NCBI RefSeq assembly: GCF_000002875.2
Contig: NC_009416.2
Coordinates: 255,501-319,500, forward strand
Origin: Leishmania infantum JPCM5
Taxonomy: Eukaryota > Euglenozoa > Kinetoplastea > Trypanosomatida > Trypanosomatidae
DNA: 64,000 bases
Reading direction: 5' to 3'
Shown here in pieces: positions 40,281 to 51,319 of the stretch. The first letter of the stretch is position 1. Every line of letters begins with the position of its first letter. A model generated the notes under the pieces. It saw nothing but the letters and a program-made list of their open reading frames with translations, was not told where the DNA came from and did not search any database. The translations under genes and the position numbers were made by a program.

Positions 40281-43200
40281 ATGCTTAACGGCAATAGCGT
40301 GCAGCCGATCATCATCAACTCCAAGCGCTCGTGTACGTCCAGCGATAGCAGCGGCGCAGACGGCACTAAATCGCAGGGCGCACTGATTTCAGCCAGCGCG
40401 ATAGCGGTGTCTCCGGGGCCGCCGAGCGGGTCTAGTGCGACAACGCCGTCTAGAGTCTCCGGGGCTGTGCTGGCCTCCCGGCAGCCGATTCCGTCGGGTG
40501 CCAGTCCATCGGTGACAGGCGGTGGCGCGACCACCGGCATGTGGTACGACCCCGCCGCCGCCAACTTTGCAGCACAAGCGCGCGGCTCTGTCATTCGCGT
40601 TCTGCCGACTGCTGGCGGCTACGCCACGGGGGAGCAGAGCACTCCTGCGCCGAGCCGGAACGTCCCGAATCCGGCGCATTCCGCTGTACAACCGGGACAG
40701 CACTTTTCATTGCTGGATCTGCAGCAAAGTCATGCAAATAACACGTCCACGACAGTTGGCACGGCCTCGACCATGATACGGAACGCCACGATCCCGGCGT
40801 ACATCCAGTCCAGCCCGAATCACAGCAACCACAACAATATGAGCTTGTCGCTGAGCCTGCAGAAGCAGAAGGACGCGAACGCCGACGGTGAGGACTACGC
40901 CGACGGCCGACGCATCTTGATGCACAACCCGCTCAAGGGCCATCTCTTCAGCAGCACCTCGGACTCCTCGCTTCACAGCTCCATCGGCCAGCCGGAGATG
41001 ATCGCGGCGGCGTCCAGCAGCGTGCAGAAGGGGAGCAGCGGCGCCGGCAACCGTCTCGACACAGCGCTCGGCTTTTGCGGTGAGGAGACGGCGCAGGGGC
41101 TGGTTGCTGAGCAAGTCGAGGGCCCGTGTGATGAGAAGCACGTGAACCTGATTGAGGTGCGCGCCATCGACTCGGACGACGATCCATCCTCGCTTGAGGA
41201 GCAGGAGCACCAAGTTTGCTGCACCATTCCCAGTCTTCCCGCCGTTGCTTTTATCATGTGCTTTGGCGCCATCATTGTGGGGCTGTTGGGTTTCCTTCCG
41301 TTCTACTTCGTCGGCGTCCAGTCCAACGCACACACGACAGAGTATCTGCTGAGTGAGGCCATGAAGGGCGTAGCCTCCATCACGCAGAACAGCCTGGCGA
41401 TGCTTCCCGCGTTTGTGCACATTGTGACGTTCAACTACATCAAGCGTCATAACACGACACTGGAGGAGACGAACTTGCCCCAAGACCCGGATCAGCTGCT
41501 GGTATCGCTCCTCACGGTTCTCACTCGCTTCAACGAGGCCATTTCGTATCTGCGGTTCGTCTACGAAGGCGGTCTCTACACGAATGCCGGTTACACAGAC
41601 CCGAAGCCAACCGATGCAAACCAGACCCGAAAGATCTACGGCGGTTACAGCCGCACGCACAACACGGTCCCCATGCTCGAAATGTACAATGAGAGCGTCA
41701 CCGCGGTTGAACCGCCCAACGTATTGGGTTACTTCGACTTCCACCGCGAAGTCACGCTCCCTGAAGGCGCCATGAACCAGATTGTGAAAACGTGGGTGGC
41801 GGACCCGCAGAACAACACCCGCTGGCTACTGGCCTCTGATAACACCACTCCGACGTACTTCAACTTCGTGATGCCCTTTACCGTAAACGGCTCCCTTGGC
41901 TACTTCGCGGCCGGCTCCTCGTCGGACACGATCATCGAAGAAACAACCACCCTCGTAAGCTTTCTGCGCAAGAACGGCCGCATCTTTCTCGTGGATGCCA
42001 CACGCAACATTGTTGTCGGTAACAGCTGGAACCAATCAGTGCAGAGTAGAACGGAGGACAGCGCGATCGGCGCAACCATCTACACCCCGACTCGCATCTA
42101 CGAAATCACCGAGCCCATCATTCTTGCTGCCATGCAGGTGGTCAACGAGAGCGGTAGCTTGACGGAGGTGTTGAAGGACAAGGACACGGCCCTCATCACC
42201 TTTCGGTACAAGGGCAACAACGCGTTTCTGAACCTCACAAAGGTGAAGGACTCGTACGGGCTGGACCTCGTTCTTGGCGTCGTGGTCGTGCGGGCTGACT
42301 TCGAGAAGGCTTTCTCCACCGCGCGCACGGCGGCCTTCACGGTGACGGTTCTGGTGGTTGTGATCGCCGCTGTCGTCGCGGTGGTCATCGCGTGGTTTGT
42401 CGTGCGGGAGATGAAGCGGCTCATCCCGCAGCTCATCCGCGCGTCGAACCTTGAGGTGTCCCGCGGCGACGGCAAGGATCACCGCGTGCAGGGCTGGCTG
42501 GCGTACATTACGGAGATTCGCGGCATTCACGAGGCCTTCGTGCGCGTCGAGCGGAGTCTGCGAGAGATGCGCACGTTTGTGCCGGCGGCCGTCATGACTC
42601 TGGCGCCGTCCGACGGCTCTCACAGCGACGCGGATCTTGCTGACGGCAAGACGCGCCGTGTGCGTACCCGCTTTAACGCTAACATTGTCAAGGACAACAC
42701 GAACGAGTTCTCACGAGTGGATGTGGCGATGGTGCTGGTGGATGTGCACCGCGCCATGGACACGACTGAGGCGTGCTTTATTATGGATATCATCTCGCAA
42801 CGCGCCGAAGAGTACACTGGCTACATCGAGTCCGTCAGTTCCAGCAGCTTCTTCGTCAATTTCGGCACTCAGTCACAGAACCCGCTCGTGGTGTCGAAGA
42901 TTTGCCGCTTTGCGCTCGAGGTGTACCAATCCGTGCCGGACTTCATGCGCAACCGCGTCGTCTGCTTCGCTGTCCGCATGCCGTTTCTTGTCGGCACGTG
43001 CGGTGCACGGCACAGCAAGGCCCGCGTGGTCTTTGACACGCAGCGGATGCTGGACATTTCAAAGGTGCTGTGGGACATCGGCTGCCACGTCGCCTCCACG
43101 ACAGACACACTCTCGCACTTCGCCACGAGCAGCGCGCAGATCCCGTGGTACCGGATCGACTGCGTGCGCTTTCCGGACGAGGTTTCGCAGGTGACACTGT

Positions 43201-44864
43201 GCGAGCTGCGTGACCCGCGCTCGTCGCTGCAGGATAATGAAGACATGCCAAAGAAGATGGGCGACGGCCTCTCGAAAATGTGCAAGGGCGAGTACAAGCA
43301 GGCGCTTATGATCTTCGACTCCGCGCACAGCGAGAACGTGCAGCTCAAGCGGCTGCGCAAGATCTGCATTGACCGCATCGCCTCTGGCGACACAAGCAAG
43401 TACATCCATCTCATCCAGGACGTCTACGCGCTGGACGCCACCCCCAGTAACCACGAGGACATGGCGGTGGGCGGCGGCGCTGCGATGTACGACTACGACG
43501 CCGGCAGCCCTGCCGGCGTGGCGACGAGCAGCGGCGAGGTGTGCGATCCATCGAACGAGCCACCATTGCTTGCATGCAGCTCCTTCGAGAATGGTGCGGG
43601 GATGCCGGCACCAGTGCTATCGCAGCCCGCAGCTCACGCCTCGCCTCCTGTTGCGCCCCACACCACGCCAATCTGCCACTCGAAGACGTCGCCGACGCCG
43701 TCCGTGACGACCGGCGGTGAGGCGGCGGAGCCCTCGCACCTCACCGAGCGGGCTGTGACGGCCGCCATGGGCCCCCGCGAGTTCCCTCCATGCGGAGCAT
43801 CGCAGGTGGTTGGAGCCAGCGGCGCGGGTCCTGGCCTCCCTCCCTTCCATCCACGAACCCCTGGCGCTACGACGACGGCGGCCAGCGTGCCTGGAAGCTC
43901 CCCGCCCTGGGGCGCGCGCGACGACAACGCGAGCGAGGCGCCGTCGTTTCTCACGAACGCCTTCGTCTTCGACTCCTCCATGGCCTCCGCGGACGCTGTT
44001 GGTGCGACCGTGCAGGCCGCCGACGAGCCGCAGGTGCTGCGGGACGTGAACCAGCATGAGTGGCAGGTCTCCCTCTACCCGATCGGCAGCGGCGCCTTCA
44101 GCTTCATCTACCTGGGCATGTCAGACGATGGCGTGCAAGTGGCGATCAAGCGCATTCCCCGGCTGCACCGCGGCATCAAGGAGGAAGAGATGGTGTCCGA
44201 GGTATGCACGTGCGCCAAACTGCGACATCCCAACATTGTTCCCTACATCTCCTGCTGCGTAACCCAGTCGTACCTGGCAATCATCATGGAATACATGCCA
44301 GGGGGCTCGCTGCATGACATCATCGACAACTTTGGCAAGCTGCCTCGCACCGTGGTGCGCCGGTTCATGCTCGACATCGTGAACGGCCTCGCGTACCTGC
44401 ATGAGTCCACCACGCACGGTGACGTGAAGCCGCACAACATTCTGCTTGGCGTGGACGGCGTCTGCAAGCTCTCCGACTTCGGCTCCGCCTCGGACAGGCT
44501 CACGGAGGCGTGCTGCGTCAACGAGGACCGCCTGATGCGCGGCACGGCCGTGTACATCTCACCCGAGGGCGCGCGCAACCTTCCACTGACCTCCGCCTCT
44601 GACATCTACTCGCTCGGTATCTCGTTCTTGGAGATGGTGCTTGGCCGCCTGCCGTGGAAGTGGGCCGATCCCGAGAGTACAGACGAGCTCCCGCTGCGTC
44701 ACGACCACGAGTTTGTGCAGTGCCTCACCGCCAATGCCATTGTCGTCGACATTCCCGACGACCTGGACAACGACATGCGCGAGTTGGCGCTGGCGAGCTG
44801 CGCTGAGAACCCGGAAAAACGACCGACAGCCCAAGAACTGCTCTCCTTCGCCTTTTTGATTTGA
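40281..44864 (+). CDS. RDK1: Receptor-type STE11-like kinase with Cache-like ectodomain and degenerate cyclase domain (RDK1-like)
   Basis: A 1527-residue membrane protein. Residues 1-318 are Ser/Ala/Gly-rich and presumably cytoplasmic. TM1 lies at about 320-345 (AFIMCFGAIIVGLLGFLPFY). An ectodomain of about 340 residues follows with several N-glycosylation sequons and a dCache-like pattern. TM2 lies at about 685-707 (VTVLVVVIAAVVAVVIAWFV). A class III cyclase-like domain covers about 812-975: the first metal Asp is kept in VLVDVHRAM, but the second is replaced (GYIESVSSSSFFVNFG), and the late Asn/Arg motif is absent, so cyclase activity is unlikely. A Ser/Pro-rich linker leads to a kinase domain at about 1260-1527 with GSGAFSFIYLG, VAIKRIP, HGDVKPHN, DFG and SPE, so catalysis looks possible. 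T. brucei RDK1, a membrane STE11-like repressor of differentiation, lies in a similar neighbourhood from memory. A GTG at 40179 would add 34 residues but has no support. Confidence 0.85.
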   Translation: MLNGNSVQPIIINSKRSCTSSDSSGADGTKSQGALISASAIAVSPGPPSGSSATTPSRVSGAVLASRQPIPSGASPSVTGGGATTGMWYDPAAANFAAQARGSVIRVLPTAGGYATGEQSTPAPSRNVPNPAHSAVQPGQHFSLLDLQQSHANNTSTTVGTASTMIRNATIPAYIQSSPNHSNHNNMSLSLSLQKQKDANADGEDYADGRRILMHNPLKGHLFSSTSDSSLHSSIGQPEMIAAASSSVQKGSSGAGNRLDTALGFCGEETAQGLVAEQVEGPCDEKHVNLIEVRAIDSDDDPSSLEEQEHQVCCTIPSLPAVAFIMCFGAIIVGLLGFLPFYFVGVQSNAHTTEYLLSEAMKGVASITQNSLAMLPAFVHIVTFNYIKRHNTTLEETNLPQDPDQLLVSLLTVLTRFNEAISYLRFVYEGGLYTNAGYTDPKPTDANQTRKIYGGYSRTHNTVPMLEMYNESVTAVEPPNVLGYFDFHREVTLPEGAMNQIVKTWVADPQNNTRWLLASDNTTPTYFNFVMPFTVNGSLGYFAAGSSSDTIIEETTTLVSFLRKNGRIFLVDATRNIVVGNSWNQSVQSRTEDSAIGATIYTPTRIYEITEPIILAAMQVVNESGSLTEVLKDKDTALITFRYKGNNAFLNLTKVKDSYGLDLVLGVVVVRADFEKAFSTARTAAFTVTVLVVVIAAVVAVVIAWFVVREMKRLIPQLIRASNLEVSRGDGKDHRVQGWLAYITEIRGIHEAFVRVERSLREMRTFVPAAVMTLAPSDGSHSDADLADGKTRRVRTRFNANIVKDNTNEFSRVDVAMVLVDVHRAMDTTEACFIMDIISQRAEEYTGYIESVSSSSFFVNFGTQSQNPLVVSKICRFALEVYQSVPDFMRNRVVCFAVRMPFLVGTCGARHSKARVVFDTQRMLDISKVLWDIGCHVASTTDTLSHFATSSAQIPWYRIDCVRFPDEVSQVTLCELRDPRSSLQDNEDMPKKMGDGLSKMCKGEYKQALMIFDSAHSENVQLKRLRKICIDRIASGDTSKYIHLIQDVYALDATPSNHEDMAVGGGAAMYDYDAGSPAGVATSSGEVCDPSNEPPLLACSSFENGAGMPAPVLSQPAAHASPPVAPHTTPICHSKTSPTPSVTTGGEAAEPSHLTERAVTAAMGPREFPPCGASQVVGASGAGPGLPPFHPRTPGATTTAASVPGSSPPWGARDDNASEAPSFLTNAFVFDSSMASADAVGATVQAADEPQVLRDVNQHEWQVSLYPIGSGAFSFIYLGMSDDGVQVAIKRIPRLHRGIKEEEMVSEVCTCAKLRHPNIVPYISCCVTQSYLAIIMEYMPGGSLHDIIDNFGKLPRTVVRRFMLDIVNGLAYLHESTTHGDVKPHNILLGVDGVCKLSDFGSASDRLTEACCVNEDRLMRGTAVYISPEGARNLPLTSASDIYSLGISFLEMVLGRLPWKWADPESTDELPLRHDHEFVQCLTANAIVVDIPDDLDNDMRELALASCAENPEKRPTAQELLSFAFLI

Positions 44865-47800
44865 GAGCTCTGCTCCCCCGTACCTCCTAAGTGTCCATTG
44901 ATGCATCCCTTCTGTGCATCACGTTGTTGCTTGCCGCGAAACGCAGAGGAACATCAGAAGGGAAGGATACCGCTGCGGCGCTCTGCACGATGCGATTATT
45001 TGCCCTGGCTGCCCGCTCCGAACGCGCGCGCCCATGACGCGCATGGCTTTTGGGTGCGGTGGCCTCCTTTTGTGCGTGTCGGCGATTTCTGTGTTTCTCC
45101 TCTCTCCGCGTGCGTGCGTTGCCTCTGTTGTTGTTTTCGTGATACTCTCATTTTTTGTTCGTGTTCGCTTTGTGTTCTACCTTTTTGCTGTTTTTTTTTT
45201 TGTTGATGCTGCACGCAAGCTGCCTCGCCGGGGTCTTTCCTCCGACACACCCACCTGCCACTCCTCTCCTGGCCACTTCCTTGTACGGGAGAAGAGGCCA
45301 GCGCGAAGAGGAATGGACAGTCATCGAGCGCCTTTGTCTTCTCCGCGTCGCCTCGCGTAGTTCTGAGCACCCCCTCTCTCCCTACCGGCTTGCCTGTTGA
45401 TGGCTGCCCTTGTATCGCTCTTGCTTCTCTCCGTTGGTGGGTATCTTTTTTTTGGTAGTGGTTTGCTTGTTTCTTCTCTGTTCTTGCTGCTGGTTGCATT
45501 TGCCTTCTATCCTCTCTCTCCCTCCCTATTGTATGTGCGTGTGCTCGCGTGGCTTCTGTCGTTGCTGTGAACTCGTCCCCTTCCCTCCCCCCGCTCTCGT
45601 AAGTCTTCTTATCCAAATGAACTCACAGACACACAGCAAGGGCATACCGCTCCCTCCGCATGATTGAGTCGGGCTTGCTTTGGCCTTTTCCTCATCGACT
45701 GCCAGCACACCGGGGGCCTCACTGCCACCTCTTTTTATTTTTCTCCCTCGAAGGCGCACTCAAGCAATCGACAGCCATCATCGTCCTTCTTGTGCTGCGC
45801 CGGTGCCGTTTGACGTGCAAGGTTTGTTTCTCGGCGCTTTGTGTGCATGCTGTGGCTGCATGGGTGGGCCGCCGCCGCCACCGCCCCCCTCCTCCTCTCC
45901 CTCTCTGTCTTGCTCGGCCATTGGTGTTTCTTTTCGCGTTGGCTCCCGCACATGTGCGAGGGGTGATGCTAATGTGTGTGCGTGACGTTCTGCTCTTCAG
46001 GTCTTCTTTATGGCTCCCCATTCTTTTCCCGTCTCCCGTTCTCGCCTCCCCCACTATTTCTCTCATTTTTTCCTTTTTCGTTCTTCACGTTCTATACCCT
46101 TTCCCTCTTTCTTCTCCCCCTACATATCCTCTCTGCCTTTTGCCGTTGTACCCGCGCTCTTTCCCTACACACTAATAACGAAAGGGGTCTCTGTCACTGC
46201 ACCGGAGAGTGCATCTACACGTATGTTTATATATGTGTGTATGTGTGTGTGTGTGGGTTGATGGGTAGCAGTGTGCGAGCACGAGTGGGAGAGAGAGGTC
46301 GTGCACACAAGGGAAGCACGAGAAGGTGAAGCATCGCGAACAAGAAGCCACGAGAAGCGGAAAAAAGAAACAGCAAAGAAGGGAAAGAGGAGAAAGACAA
46401 AAAAAAAGGGAAACGAGAGGAAACAGTGACTCAACTGTTCCCTCATTTCACTTCTTTTTCTTTCTCTTATCCTCTTTGACGCACTTACAACCTCGTTTCT
46501 TCGTGACATGCGTTTCGGCCTCGTTGTTTTGTGGTGGCCACGCCCACACTGTCTAACCGCGTCGCTCTTTCTTTCTCACTCTCCTGCTTCTTTTCTCGTG
46601 AGCAGTCGCGTGTGGAAGTATGCGCTTGTGTTAACGCCTCCTCTCTCGTGTGCCTTCGTTTCCCCTTCCGCCCACCGCCTAAGATGGGACTCTTCTTCGG
46701 TTGCTTCTTTTATTATTATTTTTTTATTGCTGCTGCTGCTGTGGTTGCTGTTCTGCCCGTAGCCCTTTCTATCTCCACCACCGTTTTCTCTAGACTTTGT
46801 GCGTTTCTACTTTTTTCCCGCTCTCTTCTCTCTCGCCTTATCTCCTTCGTCCACATCCGACGAGGTGTGAATCAGATCGAGAAGAAGAGAGGTACGACGC
46901 ACAAAAGCGGGACAGGGAAGACGTGGGGAGTGGATGGAGGGTAAGGGAGGCAAGGAAGCGGCCGTATTCCAATCAGTCCTTTTCTTCGTCTTTCTTGACA
47001 CGCCGAATCACCGCCCTCTCTTCCCCCCCTCCCCACACACACCCTTCCATCTGTTTTTTGATTCACTTTCTTCTCGCGTCTGAGGTACAAAAACAACAAC
47101 AAAAAAAAAGAAAGGTGAAGGAGGGCGCCAGTAGAGGTGAGGCTGCGGTGGGGAGGGGAAGGGTGAGCAGCGGGGATAATGAGGGAGCTGCTTGGGGGAC
47201 GGACAGAGGCCATACATGGTACGCTTTTCGTTTTCACCCTTTTATCACGAAAAAGAATTGTTGTCATTCATGCTCGTACCCCTCTCTCTTATTTCTACTC
47301 CTTTCTCCTCCTCTGGGTAAAGGTCACATGTTCGTCTTGTTGTCTTCATTTTCTTCACTCTCCTCTGCCCCCCTCCCCCATCCTTTCGTTCCCTTTTCCT
47401 ATTTTCTCTCTTTTTGTTCTGATTCCTTTACGTCTTGTCTTCTCGCATCTTTCCTGCTTTCTCTCGCTGTAGCTGTTTATGTTGTGTTTCTCATCATCTT
47501 GTTCGTTTCACATGTTTGTGCTTCTTGTCTGACGGCTACATTTCTTCCTTGTATTCTGCGCCACTCCTTTCTTCCCTTCGTTTTTCTGTTGGACTTTCAC
47601 CCGCTTCACCACCACGACCAAAAAAAAAGTTTCTGGCGTGCGCCGGTCTCCCATCACCCCTCACGTCTTCTTTGCGCTGTTTCTCTTGCTCACGCAGCTG
47701 AATCTTGGGTCTCTCTATCTGGTTCCCCACTCTTTCGGCTTGCTTGCTGCGGCATGCTCTCTCCTCCTCTCCCTTGAGAGTCTTTCCTCCTCTTGTAGCT

Positions 47801-49914
47801 CCCTCTCGCGCTTGACAAAGTCTGATTGGGCCTTGTAGAAGGCACGGACGCACGAACACAGGAGACTCCACAGGGAGGAGCGGACGCCAACAGCTATTCA
47901 CACAGACACATGCACACACAAAGAGATGTGCACAAGAGGGCTTTTTACACTTGTTGGGCTCCTCTGCTTCCATGGATGTCCACCTGTGAATGCCTCGACG
48001 TGCTTTCGACATTGTTGTTCTTGTTTTGCTGTCCACGGTATGTGGAACTCCCTTTTTCACAGCCAAGTTTTTTTTTTGCGTCGTAGTTGCTTGCTTCTCG
48101 TTGCAGACGCGTATGTACCTCGCCACCTTCTCCTTATAGGAGCGCCTTTACCTCAGGCAAGCGATGGTGCATGAGGGGGTGGTATTTGCACAATACACAA
48201 ACACAAACGCAGGTGTTTGCATGAGCGCAGCGCAGGCCTTGGTGTGTCTGTGCTTGTGTGTGTGAGGAGGGGGATATGGTTGTATACACAACTTCAATCT
48301 TTACTTCTCACTTTTTTCTTGTCGTTTTATGCCCCGTGCTTTATGTATCACTACCTCGCTCTCTGCTTTTGGATCTCCTCTCTACCCCTGTGTGTGAGTA
48401 ACACACGTTTTTTTGTTTTCGTTTTCGTGCTTTCTGTCCCTACTTGTGCCATTGCCCCCTCTCTGTTTCTCTTGTTACTTGCTGTTATTGTTGTCGGTCT
48501 TGCGGTCGCTCGTGATTGGTGCTGCCACTCAAGCGCTTCTCCCACAAACGCCTGTGCGTGCGTCTGTGGGAGCGCGTAGGAGGAGACGTTAAAAAAGGGG
48601 AAGCATGAAGACAGATGTACACACTGACCCCCTCCCCCACCCACACATTCCACGCCCCTTTCTCCAGACTTTCTCTTGTCTCCTTGCTTTTTCTGCGCCG
48701 TTCTCGTTCCTTTCTTCGTACTTCACAGTCAATTCTCATGTACCCACAGGAACCTCCTTTTCCTCACCACGCCCTTCTCTCCCTGTGCTCTGTTTTTTTT
48801 TCCCGCCCTCTTCTTCTCTTACTCCCTCCCACCACCTCCCTTCGCTCACCTCTCGCTGCGTGTGCGTCTTTCTTGATGAAAAGTTAAAACGAAAAAATTG
48901 CCACAGGAACCGCATCTGCACCGAAGGCGAAATACGAGTTGAACCAGAACCGTTGAGACGGTGGACGCCATCGCTTTTCTGTGTATTTTGTACGTATATC
49001 TTTCTTTCCAGTGTGCTTACGCGCGTGTCGCGTTGCACACGTTATTCTCGTCCTCTAAAGTAGAGAGGCCCAAATAACGTGACTCTCTCTCTTCGTGTTT
49101 CTTTTCCCGTCTCCCCTCCTCCTCCTCAGAGCACGGCGCTAACGAGTCCCCCATGCGCCTTGCGGCCTGCGCCAACACACACACACACACGCACATAATG
49201 CTCACAGACAGAAGACCCTAGAGTGTGCAGACTCACGTTGGTCATCGCCCTAATCTCTATGCCTGTCCGGTGAGCCGCGTTGCGTGATTCTTCGTTGCCT
49301 TGCTTATTGCGCTCTTGTTTGTGCTGTTCCAGATCTTTGCGTGCGCACATGCGCAGAGCTGGAGGAGTAAAGAAGGCCGATAAATAATGGGGTAGGGAAC
49401 TGCGAAGTATGCCTCTCCCCCTCTCTGGTCACGCTCACTTTCTTGCGCAGGCATCGGTGAAAAGAAAAAAGAAAACTGAACATGCCACGATAGGCGACAT
49501 CAACAGGCCTTCTTTTCGGAACACCCCCCCCCAACAATAAAGGAACAGTACACGCGCACAACGGGCCACCACCAACACAGCACCAATCTTCTACGGTGCT
49601 TGAGCAATCATCTCCACATCAGTGATTGCGTTCGCCCTTTTCTCCCTTTTCTTTTTGTGCCTCTCTCGTCTCTCCCGCGCTCTCTCCTGCGCTTTCACCC
49701 GTTGTTTCCTGATCGCTCTTCTTGCTCCCTCGTTTGCTTTCTTCATACTTCAACTTCCCTGTGCACCTGCACGAGCTTCTGCGTGCGCGCGCGCGTACTT
49801 GTGTGTGTGCGGCTCGCATTGCACTAGGAATGAGCCATTGTTTTCCGCCACCTTTTTTCCACTTCGTTCTTGTGCGTCTTTTTTTTCGGTTAGACTGATA
49901 AGTAAAGGTACCGT

Positions 49915-50430
49915 AAGCAATCAATGAAAGCAGACCCACCATTTCTTGCATCATCGCCATGATGGAAAAAAACGCAGGGCGGGTAGGAGGTGCGGCTGCC
50001 GGCCGTAGTGGGGCGACATGAGGACCGTTTATGAGCTGCCTCTCTTGCAGTCCAACACTGTGGGACCCCGGCCGGCTTCCTCTCAGCAGCACCCCTTCTA
50101 TCCGCCTCCTCCCACTCCGTCGAGCGTGTGTGACTGTCGTCCTCAACCCCGGCGGTAGCGAAGGGGGGAGAGAGACGCGTTGACTGACTGGATTCCCGTG
50201 AACCTGCTTCGACGACGATGTGACAGCCGTTTACCACAGCGTCCGTCCGTTCTGTGCCTGTCATTAGAAGCACCGCGACTCCGGGCAGGACAAGCCAGAG
50301 GAGCCGCTGCGGGTGGTGGACAGCATTTCCAACGTTTGCTCCCTCTACACCTTGCAACCCCTCCTCCCTTTCGACAAAGTCGACGAGGCCGCTGCGTGTG
50401 CCCGTGTCTGTGCTGTGCCTGGAACGCATG
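49915..50430 (-). mobile_element. Candidate degenerate retroposon (SIDER-like) or gene relic
   Basis: A GC-rich island inside simple pyrimidine sequence. Read on the minus strand it is open for about 190 codons and contains phrases (TGACAGGCACAGAACGG, CGTCGTCGAAGCAGGTTCACG) that recall Leishmania SIDER elements. On the plus strand short protein-like pieces occur in shifting frames (for example PEEPLRVVDSISNVCSLYTL near 50300-50360). Both readings fit an old inserted sequence. Neither is proven and no ends were defined. Confidence 0.35.
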
Positions 50431-51295
50431 CCTTCACCCCCCCTTCCTCTCTCTTTGCACACGTCTCATTCCTCTCTTGCTCCGTCTCGTCACCTTATCA
50501 TTGCTGCCGCTGCTGTGCTTTTCTTGACATTGCCCTTACGGCCTTGCGAATCCTTCATTGTCGCTATGGACTTCGCTGTACTCGTGCGCGTGTCCTGGGC
50601 GAATGCACTTGTCCCAATCCTCTGCTTTCACGCCTTTCATCATACCCACTCGCTCATCCGCCAACTTCTTACACCCGAAGCCGCTTGTAATCCGTCTTGT
50701 GGGTAACAGTATCCAACTGTTCTTCGTGCGTATATATTTCTCTATCGTCCGTGGAAGCTGTCATTGGTGGTGTCGTTTGCAGGTGCACACACAGGTATTA
50801 TAATAAGCACACGCGTACACGTTCACACCCACATTCCTCGGCGCAGAAGAAGAGGACGGCCGCGCTGCTGCACATAACGACCCATTCATGCACATAACGG
50901 ACATCTACGCACCCGCATACACCACGACCACCATCTAGCCACCTTTTCTTTCAATTGGAAAACCACAGAGACCGATAAATTTTCAGAGCTCTTCGCGTTC
51001 TTCCCACTCTTGTTCAACGGTTTATCTTCGCCACACGACTCCTATCCCTTCTCTCGCTCACCGACTGCCTCCGCTTGCCGCTGCTTCGCCGGTCTGCGTG
51101 TCTTGCTCCATCTTTGACTTCTGTTGCCACAACACTGTTTCTCAAGACCAGCGTGCTCTCCTTTTCTTTGCATTTCCCTTGGCTGTAAGTAAAGGCAAGG
51201 CCGAGCACGCTGACGTGCGCACGGGACAGAACGGCTGTTGCTCTTCTCTTTGACCTTTTCTTCCGTCGAACTCTCTGCGGATCTCCCCCCGCTCG

Positions 51296-51319
51296 CACAC
51301 ACACACACACACACACACA
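51296..51319. repeat. (CA)n microsatellite
   Basis: About twelve CA units in the gene-free region before the PHO80-like cyclin. Confidence 0.9.

Noticed and set aside
40707..41744. 345-codon minus-strand frame opposite the receptor kinase
   Set aside because: Antisense shadow of a gene with clear domains on the plus strand.
46797..47777. 326-codon plus-strand frame in the gene-free region
   Set aside because: Phe/Leu/Ser/Cys-rich translation of CT-rich DNA with no domain.
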